From positions 1 to 64,000 of the forward strand of contig JAWOHX010000011.1 in the NCBI GenBank assembly GCA_046484975.1: a stretch of DNA of 64,000 bases, given 5' to 3'. Origin of the DNA: JAWOHX01 sp046484975. Lineage in GTDB: Bacteria > Bacillota > Clostridia > DUPQ01. Of the stretch, positions 14,872 to 23,739 are shown one piece after another; the first letter of the stretch is position 1, and each line of letters opens with the position of its first letter. The notes beneath the pieces are model-generated. The model saw nothing but the letters and a program-made list of their open reading frames with translations. It did not search any database and was not told where the DNA came from. A program made the position numbers and the translations under genes.

Positions 14872-16182
14872 ATGAAAAAGGGCATCGTGAGATGGATTGC
14901 TGCATTGGTGGTCATATGTTTTTTCTTTATGCCATTGCAAGTGAATGCAAGCCTTATCCGACGCGGAATGGAAAGTGAGCAGGTATACCAGTTACAGCAC
15001 GATCTTCTTCAGCTCGGGTTTTTTCATGTGGATCCCACAGGCTATTTCGGAGAAATAACGGAGACCTCTTTGATTGCATTCCAGAAGGCAACCGGTCTGG
15101 ATCCTGACGGGATAGCCGGATCGATGACTTTCAGCAAGATCCAGGAAATGATTGCCGGGCAGGCTGTTGTACAGACGGCACAGTCCGCAGTTGAGACCGC
15201 TTCCGACAACAACAATGGTGAGGCCTTCCTGAGTCAGGGAATGAATGGGGACAATGTCAGGATTTATCAGTCAAAATTGAAACTCCTTGGTATTTTTGAT
15301 TACAATGCCACCGGATATTACGGGGTGATCACCACGGAAGCGGTGCAATCTTTCCAGATGAGCTTCGGGCTGGTTCCCGATGGCAGGATTGGGGAGCGGA
15401 CGGCGTCCCTGATCAACACCCTTGTGGAACGGGTGCTGGAGGATTTGTTCCTCCAGGGGGACATGAAGACCAATGCCTCGGGCAGGAGTGTGAGCATCCT
15501 GCAAAGGGCCCTTGCGAGCCTGGGGCATTACGATTACGCAATCACGGGATCCTACGGGGATATCACCGCCAATGCCGTGATAAAATTCCAGGCGGACTAC
15601 GGACTCGCAATGGACGGAATCGCAGGCAAGGAGACGCTGGAGACAATCAGTAAAGTACTGGCCTCGAAGGAAGCCGTCAAAATTGAGAACACCTATGTCA
15701 AAGACCTGACCATGAGATGGTTTGGCGGAGTGGAGAATTTTTTCAAGCTCGGGGACACCGCCAGGATATATGACGTGGGAACGGGAAGAAGCTTCTACAT
15801 CAAGAGGACCTACGGATACAACCATGCCGACGTGGAGACCCTGACCGCCCAGGACACCGCCATCATGAGACAGATATACGGGGGCACCTGGTCCTGGGAC
15901 AGAAGAGCGGTCCTGGTGTTTGTTCACGGACATGTCATCGCCGCCTCAATGGCAGGGATGCCCCATGCAGGACGTGATGACCTGGCTGCCAACGCCTGGG
16001 TTTCCAACAGGAGCGGCGGCTACGGGACAGGGGCCAACCTGGATGCAGTGAAGGGCAACGGGATGGAAGGCCACTTCGACCTGCACTTTACCCTCAGCAG
16101 GACCCATGCGACCAATGCGGTCTGCCCGAGGCACCAGGAAGCCATCCGCCAGGCGGCAGCCTATGCCAGGAATATGTTCTGA
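14872..16182 (+). CDS. secreted protein with three peptidoglycan-binding domains and a novel C-terminal domain
   Basis: A 436-residue exported protein. Residues 1-26 are a signal peptide ending VNA. Three PG_binding_1 repeats follow, near 30-95, 120-188 and 197-265, each with the pattern Val-x-x-Leu-Gln...Gly-Tyr-Phe/Tyr-Gly...Thr...Phe-Gln...Gly-Leu-x-x-Asp-Gly. The last 160 residues are a separate domain that I cannot assign; it has conserved-looking His/Asp/Trp positions (GYNHADVETL, TWSWDRRAVLV, EGHFDLHFTLSRTH) that could bind metal or form an amidase- or peptidase-like site. The SCIFF maturase gene begins 12 bases later, so the two probably share a transcript. A cell-wall role is supported by the repeats; enzymatic activity is a guess. 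Confidence 0.85.
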   Translation: MKKGIVRWIAALVVICFFFMPLQVNASLIRRGMESEQVYQLQHDLLQLGFFHVDPTGYFGEITETSLIAFQKATGLDPDGIAGSMTFSKIQEMIAGQAVVQTAQSAVETASDNNNGEAFLSQGMNGDNVRIYQSKLKLLGIFDYNATGYYGVITTEAVQSFQMSFGLVPDGRIGERTASLINTLVERVLEDLFLQGDMKTNASGRSVSILQRALASLGHYDYAITGSYGDITANAVIKFQADYGLAMDGIAGKETLETISKVLASKEAVKIENTYVKDLTMRWFGGVENFFKLGDTARIYDVGTGRSFYIKRTYGYNHADVETLTAQDTAIMRQIYGGTWSWDRRAVLVFVHGHVIAASMAGMPHAGRDDLAANAWVSNRSGGYGTGANLDAVKGNGMEGHFDLHFTLSRTHATNAVCPRHQEAIRQAAAYARNMF

Positions 16183-16194
16183 GGACGAGGGAAC

Positions 16195-17529
16195 GTGATT
16201 CATGTTTTTCAGCAGGACGATATAAGAGTGGTTTTGGATGTGAACAGCGGCGCTGTTCACATTCTTGATGATGTGACTTTTGAACTCCTGAAGAATGCAA
16301 AAGACAAAGACGACATCCTGGAAGGCCGCATTCTCCTCAGGGACAGGTACAGTGAAATCCAGCTGGATGAGGCCGTGGCGGAACTGGACGCCCTGATGGA
16401 GGAAGGCAGCCTGTTCTCCCCGTTTCCGGATCTGAAGACGGATCGTACGGCGGAAAAACAAGGACTGGATATGAAAGCCCTCTGCCTCCACGTGGCCCAT
16501 GACTGCAATCTCCGATGCAGCTATTGTTTTGCGGACAAGGGAAAGTATGGGGACGCCAGGGAAAAGATGCCCCTGGATGTGGCACAGAAAGCCATTGATT
16601 TCCTTCTGGAAAACTCTTCCAGGAAACATGTGGAAGTGGATTTTTTCGGGGGGGAGCCCCTGATGAACTTTGAGGTCGTCAAAAAGACCGTGGAATATGC
16701 ACTGGAGAGACAAAAAGACAGGCAGGTGCATTTCACTTTGACCACCAATGCAACCATCCTGGACGATGAGATCCTTGCTTTCATCAACAGGCACATGGAC
16801 AATGTTGTCCTCAGCCTGGACGGACGCAAAGAGACCCATGACAGGATGAGGCGCTACCAAAACGGCAGGGGATCCTATGACCGGGTCCTGGGGAACATCC
16901 GCAGGATCCTGGCTGACAGGAAAAAAGGCTCCTATTTCATCCGTGGCACCTTCACCCGGGAGAATCTGGATTTTTCAGAGGATATCAGGCACCTGGCCGA
17001 CCTAGGCTTCCGGGAGATCTCCATCGAGCCCGTCACAGGGGGAGCCTTTGCATTCAACCGGGAGGAGCTGGCAGTCATCCTGAAGGAATACGAGGAATTC
17101 GCCATGGAATATGCCCGGCAGGAAGAGTACCGGTTCTACCATTTCAACCTGGACCTTTATCATGGTCCCTGCGTGTACAAGAGGATCAGCTCCTGTGGGG
17201 CGGGCTTTGAATATGCCGCCGTTGTCCCGGACGGCTCCCTGTACGCCTGCCATCAGTTCGCTGGAATGGAGGCGTTCAGACTGGGGGATGTCTTCAACGG
17301 GATACACAATACCGCGCTCATGGAGGAAATGAGGAGCGCCAACGTCCTGAACAAGGAGGAATGCAAGGAATGCTGGGCCAGGTTTTTGTGCTCGGGAGGT
17401 TGCCATGCCCTGGCATATTTCAAAAACGGGGACATCAAAAAACCCGACCAGGACCATTGCACATTGCAAAAGAAAAGGATGGAATGCGCCATGATCATCG
17501 CAGCAAGGAGAGACATGCGGAATGAATGA
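16195..17529 (+). CDS. scfB: SCIFF peptide radical SAM maturase
   Basis: A 444-residue radical SAM/SPASM enzyme that forms Cys-Thr thioether crosslinks in the SCIFF (six cysteines in forty-five residues) peptide of Clostridia. An N-terminal precursor-binding (RRE-like) domain covers residues 1-85. The 4Fe-4S motif is Cys104-x3-Cys108-x2-Cys111 (CNLRCSYC), followed by FFGGEP. The SPASM region contains GPCVYKRISSCGAGF, SLYACHQF, CKECWARFLCSGGC and a last QDHC, giving ligands for two auxiliary clusters. It closely follows the family pattern of CteB of Clostridium thermocellum. No six-cysteine peptide gene is next to it, although scfA is usually immediately upstream; instead it follows a peptidoglycan-binding protein gene and overlaps a HAD phosphatase gene by 8 bases. 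Confidence 0.93.
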   Translation: MIHVFQQDDIRVVLDVNSGAVHILDDVTFELLKNAKDKDDILEGRILLRDRYSEIQLDEAVAELDALMEEGSLFSPFPDLKTDRTAEKQGLDMKALCLHVAHDCNLRCSYCFADKGKYGDAREKMPLDVAQKAIDFLLENSSRKHVEVDFFGGEPLMNFEVVKKTVEYALERQKDRQVHFTLTTNATILDDEILAFINRHMDNVVLSLDGRKETHDRMRRYQNGRGSYDRVLGNIRRILADRKKGSYFIRGTFTRENLDFSEDIRHLADLGFREISIEPVTGGAFAFNREELAVILKEYEEFAMEYARQEEYRFYHFNLDLYHGPCVYKRISSCGAGFEYAAVVPDGSLYACHQFAGMEAFRLGDVFNGIHNTALMEEMRSANVLNKEECKECWARFLCSGGCHALAYFKNGDIKKPDQDHCTLQKKRMECAMIIAARRDMRNE

Positions 17530-18301
17530 TTTGAAAAGCAAGGAGCTTCTCGTCCTGGACATGGACGGGACCTTTTACCTCGAGAACACCCTCATCGACG
17601 GAGCACGGGAGCTGCTGGAGGAAATCGGAAGAAAGGGGAAAAGATTCCTTTTTTTCACCAACAACTCCTCCAAAGCCATGGATGACTATATTCAGAAACT
17701 CTCTGACCTGGGCGTACAGGCCAACCGGGACAGTCTCTTTAGTTCCGGGGATGTCACCATCGGTTATCTGAAAAGACATTGTCCCGGCCAAAAAATCTAC
17801 CTCATCGGCACACGGATGCTGAAAAGGGGATTTGAGAAAGAAGGGATCATCCTGACGGAGGAGGACCCGGATGGGGTGGTCTTGGGATTCGACACGGAAC
17901 TGACCTATGAGAAGATATACAAGGGATGTACCTTCATCAGGAACGGGGCCTTTTTCATTGCGACCCATCCGGACGTCAATTGCCCGGTGAAGAATGGGCT
18001 GATGCCGGATTGCGGTTCCATGATCAAAATGTTCACTGAGTCCACGGGAAAGGTGCCGCTGGTGATGGGAAAGCCCTCCAGGCACACGGTGGAGGCCATC
18101 GAGGAAAAAACCGGTGTGGGCAGGGACAAAATGGTCTTTGTCGGGGACCGGTTGGAAACGGACATTGCCATCGGGACGGACAACGGTGCCATGTCGGTGC
18201 TGGTCCTGACTGGAGCCACGGACCGGGCCCTTCTGGACAGGTCGTCCATCCGCCCGGACCTGGTGCGAGACAGCGTGAAAGATTTGATTCCTCTTCTATA
18301 A
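17522..18301 (+). CDS. HAD-IIA family phosphatase (NagD/AraL type)
   Basis: A 259-residue HAD phosphatase with a C2 cap. Motif I is LDMDGTFY (nucleophile Asp14, acid/base Asp16), motif II TNNSSK near residue 47, motif III the lysine in GKPSRH near 183, and motif IV GDRLETDI near 207. Such enzymes dephosphorylate sugar phosphates, nucleotides or damaged metabolites; the cap sequence does not settle the substrate. It overlaps the end of the SCIFF maturase gene. Confidence 0.9.
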   Translation: MNDLKSKELLVLDMDGTFYLENTLIDGARELLEEIGRKGKRFLFFTNNSSKAMDDYIQKLSDLGVQANRDSLFSSGDVTIGYLKRHCPGQKIYLIGTRMLKRGFEKEGIILTEEDPDGVVLGFDTELTYEKIYKGCTFIRNGAFFIATHPDVNCPVKNGLMPDCGSMIKMFTESTGKVPLVMGKPSRHTVEAIEEKTGVGRDKMVFVGDRLETDIAIGTDNGAMSVLVLTGATDRALLDRSSIRPDLVRDSVKDLIPLL

Positions 18302-18329
18302 TCCTTTATCATGACCCTCCTTTTTGTGA

Positions 18330-18335
18330 TAAAAT
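18330..18335 (+). promoter_or_regulatory. candidate extended -10 element upstream of the two-span membrane protein
   Basis: TGATAAAAT has a TG dinucleotide one base before TAAAAT. It sits in a weak inverted repeat (TTTATCAT 18305-18312 with GTGATAAA 18326-18333), which could alternatively be a terminator for the HAD gene. Confidence 0.35.
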
Positions 18336-18359
18336 GAACTCAACGAAGGAGGGACCGCC

Positions 18360-18863
18360 ATGGAGCATTTCCTGGAAAGGCGCGTTGTCAAGGAGAAGTC
18401 ACAGGAGGATCAAGGCATCATCCTGCTGACGGTGACGGCAACGATCCTGTTGTCCGTGGGCGTCCTCTTCGTCAGGAGTGTGAACACCTATTTTCCCGTC
18501 GTATACCTGGTCCTGTGGTATCTGGCCTATCGGGTCATCCTTTCCCGGAGCGTAGAATACGAGTATGTTTTCGTGGACAACGCCCTCACCATAGACCGGA
18601 TCACAGGCAAGAAATGGCGTAAGCGGGTATTCAATGCCAGTCTGAATGACTTTGATGTCTTTTCTTTCATCAAGCCGGAGGATTCCGGTGCTTTTTTCCA
18701 GGAATCCCGGCAGGAGATCCCAAAGGGCGTGTTCGGCAGGCCCGATGGCCTGATGTACGGAGTCATCCATTATGACGAAAAAAAAACCGTCGTCTATTTT
18801 CCGATTGACGCAACAATGGTGGAGTATGTCAAAAAACACACGGATTATAAAGTAAAAGAGTAG
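18360..18863 (+). CDS. two-span membrane protein, DUF6106-like
   Basis: A 167-residue protein of unknown function. Two adjacent membrane segments (near residues 20-40 and 42-62) precede a soluble, beta-rich cytoplasmic domain (YEYVFVDNALTIDRITGKKW, VIHYDEKKTVVYFPIDATMVEYV). The layout resembles small clostridial proteins listed as DUF6106, but I make that match from memory of the pattern only. AGGAGGG six bases before the ATG gives a clear start. It lies 16 bases upstream of the GH18 gene. Confidence 0.7.
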   Translation: MEHFLERRVVKEKSQEDQGIILLTVTATILLSVGVLFVRSVNTYFPVVYLVLWYLAYRVILSRSVEYEYVFVDNALTIDRITGKKWRKRVFNASLNDFDVFSFIKPEDSGAFFQESRQEIPKGVFGRPDGLMYGVIHYDEKKTVVYFPIDATMVEYVKKHTDYKVKE

Positions 18864-18879
18864 GGAACGGAAACAAAAA

Positions 18880-20568
18880 ATGAGAAAAATCCTGGTGATC
18901 TTCACAACCGCCTTGTTTGCCTTATCCGTCACCGGACTGGCATTTTTTACCGTGGGATACATCACCGAAAAATATTCCCCTGAGACACGGAAAGAGGATT
19001 TCCTGGTCAGGGACCGGGTGAACCTGGTATTTGAGGGAGAGCTCGTAAAAGGCTACGGGGAGCCGGTGTTGGTGGACGACGAGGTGCTGTTGCCCTTTGA
19101 TTTCATCAAGGACTATATTGACGAGACAATTTTTTATGACGACCAGAGGGCAAAGCTCACCATCACCACACCCGACAAACTGATCCGGATCGCCGACGAG
19201 GAGCTGGAGGCTTTCGTGAATTTGGAGCCCTTCGACCTGGATGTCTCTTCAAGGCACATCGGGGATACCCTGTATGTCCCGGTGATGGTTTTTTTGGAGC
19301 TGTTCAAGATCGACATCCAGGTCATTGATGAGGAACACCGGGTGGTCATCATCGACCGGTGGAAAAACCACCGCCATGAAGGCCATATTCTGAATGAGGA
19401 TGGTGCGGTCCGGAAAGGGCCGTCCATCAAGGAGCCGATCTACAAGGAATACGACCCCTTGGACAACATGGTGACGGTCCTGGAGACCTCGTCCCTCTGG
19501 ATGAAGGTCAGAACCCGGGAAGGCATCATTGGTTATGTGGAGTCCCGGTATATGTATACCGTCATCAGAAGCATCCGACTGGAGATCGACCTTGTACGGG
19601 AGCTCGAAAAGACCCCGGCGACGGTGGTGCTGGCCTGGCAATACATCCAGAGGGTGACGCCCCCGGCGGACAGGATGAAGGCATTCGCCGCGCTCAATGT
19701 CCTGTCCCCAACATGGTTCACGGTTATTAACGCCGACGGCTCCATCGACAGCCGGGCGGACATCTCCTATGTCAACCGTGCGACGGAACTGGGATACCAG
19801 GTATGGCCCCTGATCAACAACACCTTCAACGATATCGAGATGACCAGCGCCTTCCTCAACGACACGGATGCCAGGGAGCAGGTCATCCGCCAGCTCCTGG
19901 CCTATGCGCAGCTGTACGGCTTCCAGGGGATCAACGTGGACTTTGAGAATGTCTATCGCTCGGACAAGGACGTCCTCACCCAGTTCATGCGGGAACTGCG
20001 GCCGCTGGCCGGGGAAATGGGATTGATCATATCCATCGATGTCGGGGTCCCCGACGGTTCGGACACCTATTCCCTCTGCTACGACCATAAGGCCTTGTCG
20101 GAAGTCAGCGATTATGTCATGGTGATGACCTATGACCAGCACTGGTCCTCTTCCCCCGTGGCCGGTTCCCAGGCGCAATTGTCCTGGGTGGAGAACCGGC
20201 TGAGGAGAACACTGGAATTCGTGGAGAGCAGCAAGCTGGTGCTGGGAATCCCGTTCTATACCAGGGTATGGGAAGTCAAGGATGGCAGGACCCGGAACAT
20301 TGCATCCATCACCATGGACCGGGGAAAGGAACTACTCGAGGAAAAAGGGGCCACCGTGTCCTGGGAGAACTCCAGCGGCCAGTACTACGCCAGGTATACA
20401 CAGGAGGGCGCGGTATATCATTTATGGCTGGAGGATGAAAGGAGCGTGGCCCTCAAGGCTGGCCTGGCAGTGAAATACGGGTTGGCAGGGGTCAGCATAT
20501 GGGAATTGTCCCAAGGCAATGAGCAGGCCTGGGAAGCCATTGCGGAAAGTTTATTCGGAGGTGACTGA
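18880..20568 (+). CDS. exported GH18-type glycosidase with copper-amine-oxidase-like and SH3 domains
   Basis: A 562-residue cell-wall protein. An N-terminal signal anchor (residues 5-28) is followed by a Cu-amine-oxidase N-domain-like repeat near 45-165 (DEVLLPFDFIKDYI, LYVPVMVFLELFKI), a bacterial SH3-like region near 180-235 (LWMKVRTREGIIGYVESRYM), and a GH18 barrel from about 245 to the end. The catalytic strand reads QGINVDFEN: the last Asp and the catalytic Glu of the DxxDxDxE motif are present, but its first Asp is Gln. SIDVGVP, VMVMTYDQHW and GIPFYTRVW are the other typical barrel strands. Relatives such as YaaH/YdhD act on peptidoglycan or spore cortex. The mgtC-like gene begins 1 base after its stop codon. 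Confidence 0.9.
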   Translation: MRKILVIFTTALFALSVTGLAFFTVGYITEKYSPETRKEDFLVRDRVNLVFEGELVKGYGEPVLVDDEVLLPFDFIKDYIDETIFYDDQRAKLTITTPDKLIRIADEELEAFVNLEPFDLDVSSRHIGDTLYVPVMVFLELFKIDIQVIDEEHRVVIIDRWKNHRHEGHILNEDGAVRKGPSIKEPIYKEYDPLDNMVTVLETSSLWMKVRTREGIIGYVESRYMYTVIRSIRLEIDLVRELEKTPATVVLAWQYIQRVTPPADRMKAFAALNVLSPTWFTVINADGSIDSRADISYVNRATELGYQVWPLINNTFNDIEMTSAFLNDTDAREQVIRQLLAYAQLYGFQGINVDFENVYRSDKDVLTQFMRELRPLAGEMGLIISIDVGVPDGSDTYSLCYDHKALSEVSDYVMVMTYDQHWSSSPVAGSQAQLSWVENRLRRTLEFVESSKLVLGIPFYTRVWEVKDGRTRNIASITMDRGKELLEEKGATVSWENSSGQYYARYTQEGAVYHLWLEDERSVALKAGLAVKYGLAGVSIWELSQGNEQAWEAIAESLFGGD

Positions 20569-20569
20569 A

Positions 20570-21238
20570 ATGGTGTTTGAATGGGAAGTGGTCATCCGTA
20601 TCGTGTGCGCCATGATTTTTGGGGGACTGATCGGATATGAGAGGGAGTACAGGAAAATGCCTGCGGGATTCCGCACCCACATCCTTGTCTGCGTGGGAGC
20701 CGCCCTGGTGATGGTCACATCAGAGTTCATGCTCACCCGTTTTTCCGGCATCGTGAACCTGGATCCGGCACGGCTCGGCGCCCAGGTCATCAGCGGAATC
20801 GGATTCCTGGGAGCAGGAACCATTCTTCGTGACAGGTTCAGGGTCACAGGGTTGACCACTGCGGCCAGTCTTTGGGCGGTCGCATGCATCGGCCTAGCGG
20901 TGGGCATCGGGTACTATTTCATGGCAACAATAGCCACTCTGCTTATTTTCGGGACACTGACCTTCCTGCGCAGTTTTGAAAATTCCATCCTGTGCAAGAT
21001 TACAAAAAGCAGGACGGCCATCACCGTCAGGCTGATGCAAGGGCACGAAAAGGAAGCGGCAGAGCTCATCGAAGGGCAAGGCTACCGGATTGCCAAGATC
21101 ATATCCTTCAAGAGCGAAGCCGGAAAGACCCAGATCAAATATGAGCTGGTGTGCAAGGAGCCCAAGATGGATTTCAGCCGGCTCATGGAAAAAATGGCAG
21201 GGACAGACTACATCGTTGGCGCGGAACTGAACGGGTGA
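20570..21238 (+). CDS. MgtC/SapB family membrane protein
   Basis: A 222-residue protein with four or five membrane spans in the N-terminal half and a C-terminal ACT-like cytoplasmic domain. Family motifs are AMIFGGLIGYEREYR with FRTHILVCVGAAL, the segment VISGIGFLGAGTILR, and VTGLTTAASLWAVACIGLA. MgtC proteins help survival under low magnesium and, in some species, regulate F-ATPase or transporters. The start is ATG 20570, preceded by GGAGGTG at 20558-20564, although an overlapping longer frame exists. Confidence 0.93.
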   Translation: MVFEWEVVIRIVCAMIFGGLIGYEREYRKMPAGFRTHILVCVGAALVMVTSEFMLTRFSGIVNLDPARLGAQVISGIGFLGAGTILRDRFRVTGLTTAASLWAVACIGLAVGIGYYFMATIATLLIFGTLTFLRSFENSILCKITKSRTAITVRLMQGHEKEAAELIEGQGYRIAKIISFKSEAGKTQIKYELVCKEPKMDFSRLMEKMAGTDYIVGAELNG

Positions 21239-21246
21239 GCATCTTG

Positions 21247-21277
21247 TTGAACCAGCGGGAAAATGTTATGGTATAAT
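21247..21277 (+). promoter_or_regulatory. promoter of the flavin reductase gene
   Basis: TTGAAC (21247-21252) and an extended -10 TGGTATAAT (TATAAT at 21272-21277) are 19 bases apart. The predicted start, near 21284, supports ATG 21310 as the start codon. Confidence 0.55.
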
Positions 21278-21309
21278 GTATGAATGATTTGATGATGGAT
21301 GGTGAAAGT

Positions 21310-21822
21310 ATGCATAAAGAAGTCAATTACACAGATGTTTTGAAGCAGGCCATGGAGCAACTGGGCAAAGGCGGAGCTTTTCTGACCACTTGTTATGACG
21401 GAAAAATCAACACCATGACCATCGGATGGGGGACCGCCGGGATCCTGTGGTCCAAACCGGTGCTGACCGTCATGGTCCGTTACTCCAGGCATACCTACAA
21501 CCTGATTGAAAAGGCGGGGGAGTTCACGGTCAGCTTCCCGCAACAGGGAGAGTTGGCCAGGGAACTGGTCATCTGCGGGACGAAAAGCGGAAGGAACATC
21601 GACAAGTTCGACGAATGCGGATTCAAGCCCGTGGAGTCCTTCACAGTCAAGACCCCCTGCATCGACAAATGCGGCATTCATTTCGAGTGCAAGACCATCT
21701 ACAAGCAGGCGATGGAACCGGGACTCATCGGGGACAAGGTCAAGGACCTGTTCTATCGGAACAACAATGACTACCATGTGGTATATTACGGGGAAATCAC
21801 CCGTTGCCATGTCAATGATTAA
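21310..21822 (+). CDS. flavin reductase family protein
   Basis: A 170-residue FMN-binding split-barrel protein of the flavoredoxin/flavin-reductase-like family. The conserved elements are GKGGAFLTTCYDGKINTMTIGW, the segment KPVLTVMVRYSRHTYNLIE that binds FMN phosphate, and FTVSFP. These proteins reduce free flavin or carry electrons in anaerobes; the partner is not visible. The start is ATG 21310 with GGTGAAAG upstream, consistent with the promoter position. It is 12 bases upstream of ddl, which has a GTG start. Confidence 0.88.
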   Translation: MHKEVNYTDVLKQAMEQLGKGGAFLTTCYDGKINTMTIGWGTAGILWSKPVLTVMVRYSRHTYNLIEKAGEFTVSFPQQGELARELVICGTKSGRNIDKFDECGFKPVESFTVKTPCIDKCGIHFECKTIYKQAMEPGLIGDKVKDLFYRNNNDYHVVYYGEITRCHVND

Positions 21823-21834
21823 ACGGAGGCTGTC

Positions 21835-22932
21835 GTGGAAAAAATAAGCGTGGGAATCCTCTTTGGCGGGGTCTCCACCGAGCATGAGGTATCCAGAAAC
21901 TCTGTTTCATGCGTGCTCAGGGAGATCGACGGGGAAAAATACAAGGTGAAGCTGTTCGAAATCACCAAGAAAAACGGGTTTTTCATTTATGATGTCTCTT
22001 TTGAGAACCTGGACGCCTTCTGCGGGGAAATCAAAAAGACGGAGAACATGCTGATCAAGAAAAAGGCGGAACTGAGCAGGGCGGTGTTTCGGGAGAACGA
22101 GGTGGATGTGGTGTTCCCGCTGATCCACGGGACCAACGGGGAAGACGGGACCCTCCAGGGATTCCTGGAACTTTGCGACATCCCTTATGTCGGATGCGGT
22201 GTCCTTTCCTCCGCCCTCTGCATGGACAAGGACATGGCCAAGGCCGTTCTTCGTTCCCGGGGCATTCCCCAGGCGGACCATCTCTGCCTGACCTGTGACC
22301 AGATCCAGGAGGGAATGGATGATTCCATCAGTAAGGCGGAGGGCATGTTCCCATACCCCATGTTCGTGAAACCTTCCTCCAGCGGGTCCTCGGTGGGAGT
22401 GTCCAAGGCGAAGGACAGGGAAGGTTTGAGGAAATCCCTGGATCTGGCCTCCAGGCTGGACAGGAAGATCCTGGTGGAGGAATGCATCGGGGGCAGGGAA
22501 CTGGAATGTGCCGTTTACGGAAATCATACCCATGCCTATGCCAGCGAACCGGGGGAAGTCATCGCCTCCAATGAATTTTATGACTACAACGCCAAATATG
22601 TGGATGGGAAATCCCTGACCATCGTGCCGGCGGACATCCCCCCCGAAACAGGGAAACGGATACAGGAATATGCATTGGAGGCGTTTCGGGCGCTGGATTG
22701 CTACGGTTTGGCCCGGGTGGACTTTTTCCTGCCGGAAAACGGATCCCCCATCATGAACGAAATCAACACCATGCCGGGGTTCACCGACATCAGCATGTAT
22801 CCCAAATTGATGGCCAGGACAGGCATGGCATACAGGGAACTCATTGGCAACCTCATCCAGCTGGCGCTGGAAAAAAAGAAGCGCTACACCTTTACGCTGG
22901 ATTACGAAGAGGTCATGAGAAATGAACAATAA
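21835..22932 (+). CDS. ddl: D-alanine--D-alanine ligase
   Basis: An ATP-grasp enzyme making the D-Ala-D-Ala dipeptide for peptidoglycan. It uses a GTG start preceded by CGGAGG. The 365-residue protein has GGVSTEHEVSRNSV at the N-terminus (substrate-binding Glu), HGTNGEDGTLQG, the ATP-binding loop FVKPSSSGSSVGVSK, and the metal-binding C-terminal NEINTMPGFTDISMYP. A Tyr in EFYDYNAKY, as in Ddl enzymes that make D-Ala-D-Ala rather than D-Ala-D-Lac, supports normal specificity. Its end overlaps murI by 11 bases, forming a cell-wall precursor pair. Confidence 0.97.
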   Translation: MEKISVGILFGGVSTEHEVSRNSVSCVLREIDGEKYKVKLFEITKKNGFFIYDVSFENLDAFCGEIKKTENMLIKKKAELSRAVFRENEVDVVFPLIHGTNGEDGTLQGFLELCDIPYVGCGVLSSALCMDKDMAKAVLRSRGIPQADHLCLTCDQIQEGMDDSISKAEGMFPYPMFVKPSSSGSSVGVSKAKDREGLRKSLDLASRLDRKILVEECIGGRELECAVYGNHTHAYASEPGEVIASNEFYDYNAKYVDGKSLTIVPADIPPETGKRIQEYALEAFRALDCYGLARVDFFLPENGSPIMNEINTMPGFTDISMYPKLMARTGMAYRELIGNLIQLALEKKKRYTFTLDYEEVMRNEQ

Positions 22933-23731
22933 ACCCATTGGCGTTTTTGATTCAGGACTGGGCGGACTGACGGTACTGAAGGAACTGAGGAAAATCATGC
23001 CCCGGGAAGACATCATCTATTTCGGGGACAGCAAACGGGCCCCATACGGCACCAAGTCCCAGTCCACCATCGTGGAGTTCTCTTTCCAGAACATCCGCTT
23101 CCTGCTGGAGCAGGGTGTCAAGGCGGTGGTCATCGCCTGCAATACCGCCAGTTCCAATGCCATGGATGAGATCACCCGGTCTTTTCCACTCCCGGTGGCG
23201 GAAGTCATCCGCCCGGGGGCCGAAAGCGGCATAGCCGCCACCCGGAACGGGAGACTGGGGGTCATCGGGACGGACGCCACCATCCGGAGCAAGGCGTATG
23301 AGATGGCAATCCGGGAAATGAGTCCCGGGACGGCTGTTTTTTCAAAGAGCTGCCCGTTGTTCGTTCCGCTGGTGGAGGAGTCGGTGGACCTTTGGACCAG
23401 CAAGGTTGTGGAGACCGTTGCCCAGGGTTACCTGGAGGATTTGCAAACACAGGGCGTGGATACCTTGATTCTGGGATGTACCCATTATCCCCTCATCGAA
23501 GGCATCATACAGAAGGTCATGGGAAGTGGAGTGAAGCTCATCAATTCGGCACGGTCCGTGGCGGGAAAGACCCGGGAAATTCTTACCGACCTTGGCTTGG
23601 AAGCAGGGCGGGATGTGGGAAGCACCGTGCTTTACACCAGCGACAGTGTGGAAAAATTCATCAGGATGAGCAAGGCCATTCTTGATGAAGAGGTTTCAAA
23701 CATCCAAAAGATCGACATAGAAAGGTTTTGA
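22922..23731 (+). CDS. murI: glutamate racemase
   Basis: It interconverts L- and D-glutamate to supply the D-Glu of peptidoglycan. The 269-residue protein has the FDSGLGGLTVL start, the PYG motif, and the two catalytic cysteines Cys73 (ACNTAS) and Cys186 (LGCTHYP). It overlaps ddl and precedes a DUF1934 gene. Confidence 0.97.
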   Translation: MNNKPIGVFDSGLGGLTVLKELRKIMPREDIIYFGDSKRAPYGTKSQSTIVEFSFQNIRFLLEQGVKAVVIACNTASSNAMDEITRSFPLPVAEVIRPGAESGIAATRNGRLGVIGTDATIRSKAYEMAIREMSPGTAVFSKSCPLFVPLVEESVDLWTSKVVETVAQGYLEDLQTQGVDTLILGCTHYPLIEGIIQKVMGSGVKLINSARSVAGKTREILTDLGLEAGRDVGSTVLYTSDSVEKFIRMSKAILDEEVSNIQKIDIERF

Positions 23732-23739
23732 ACAATAAC

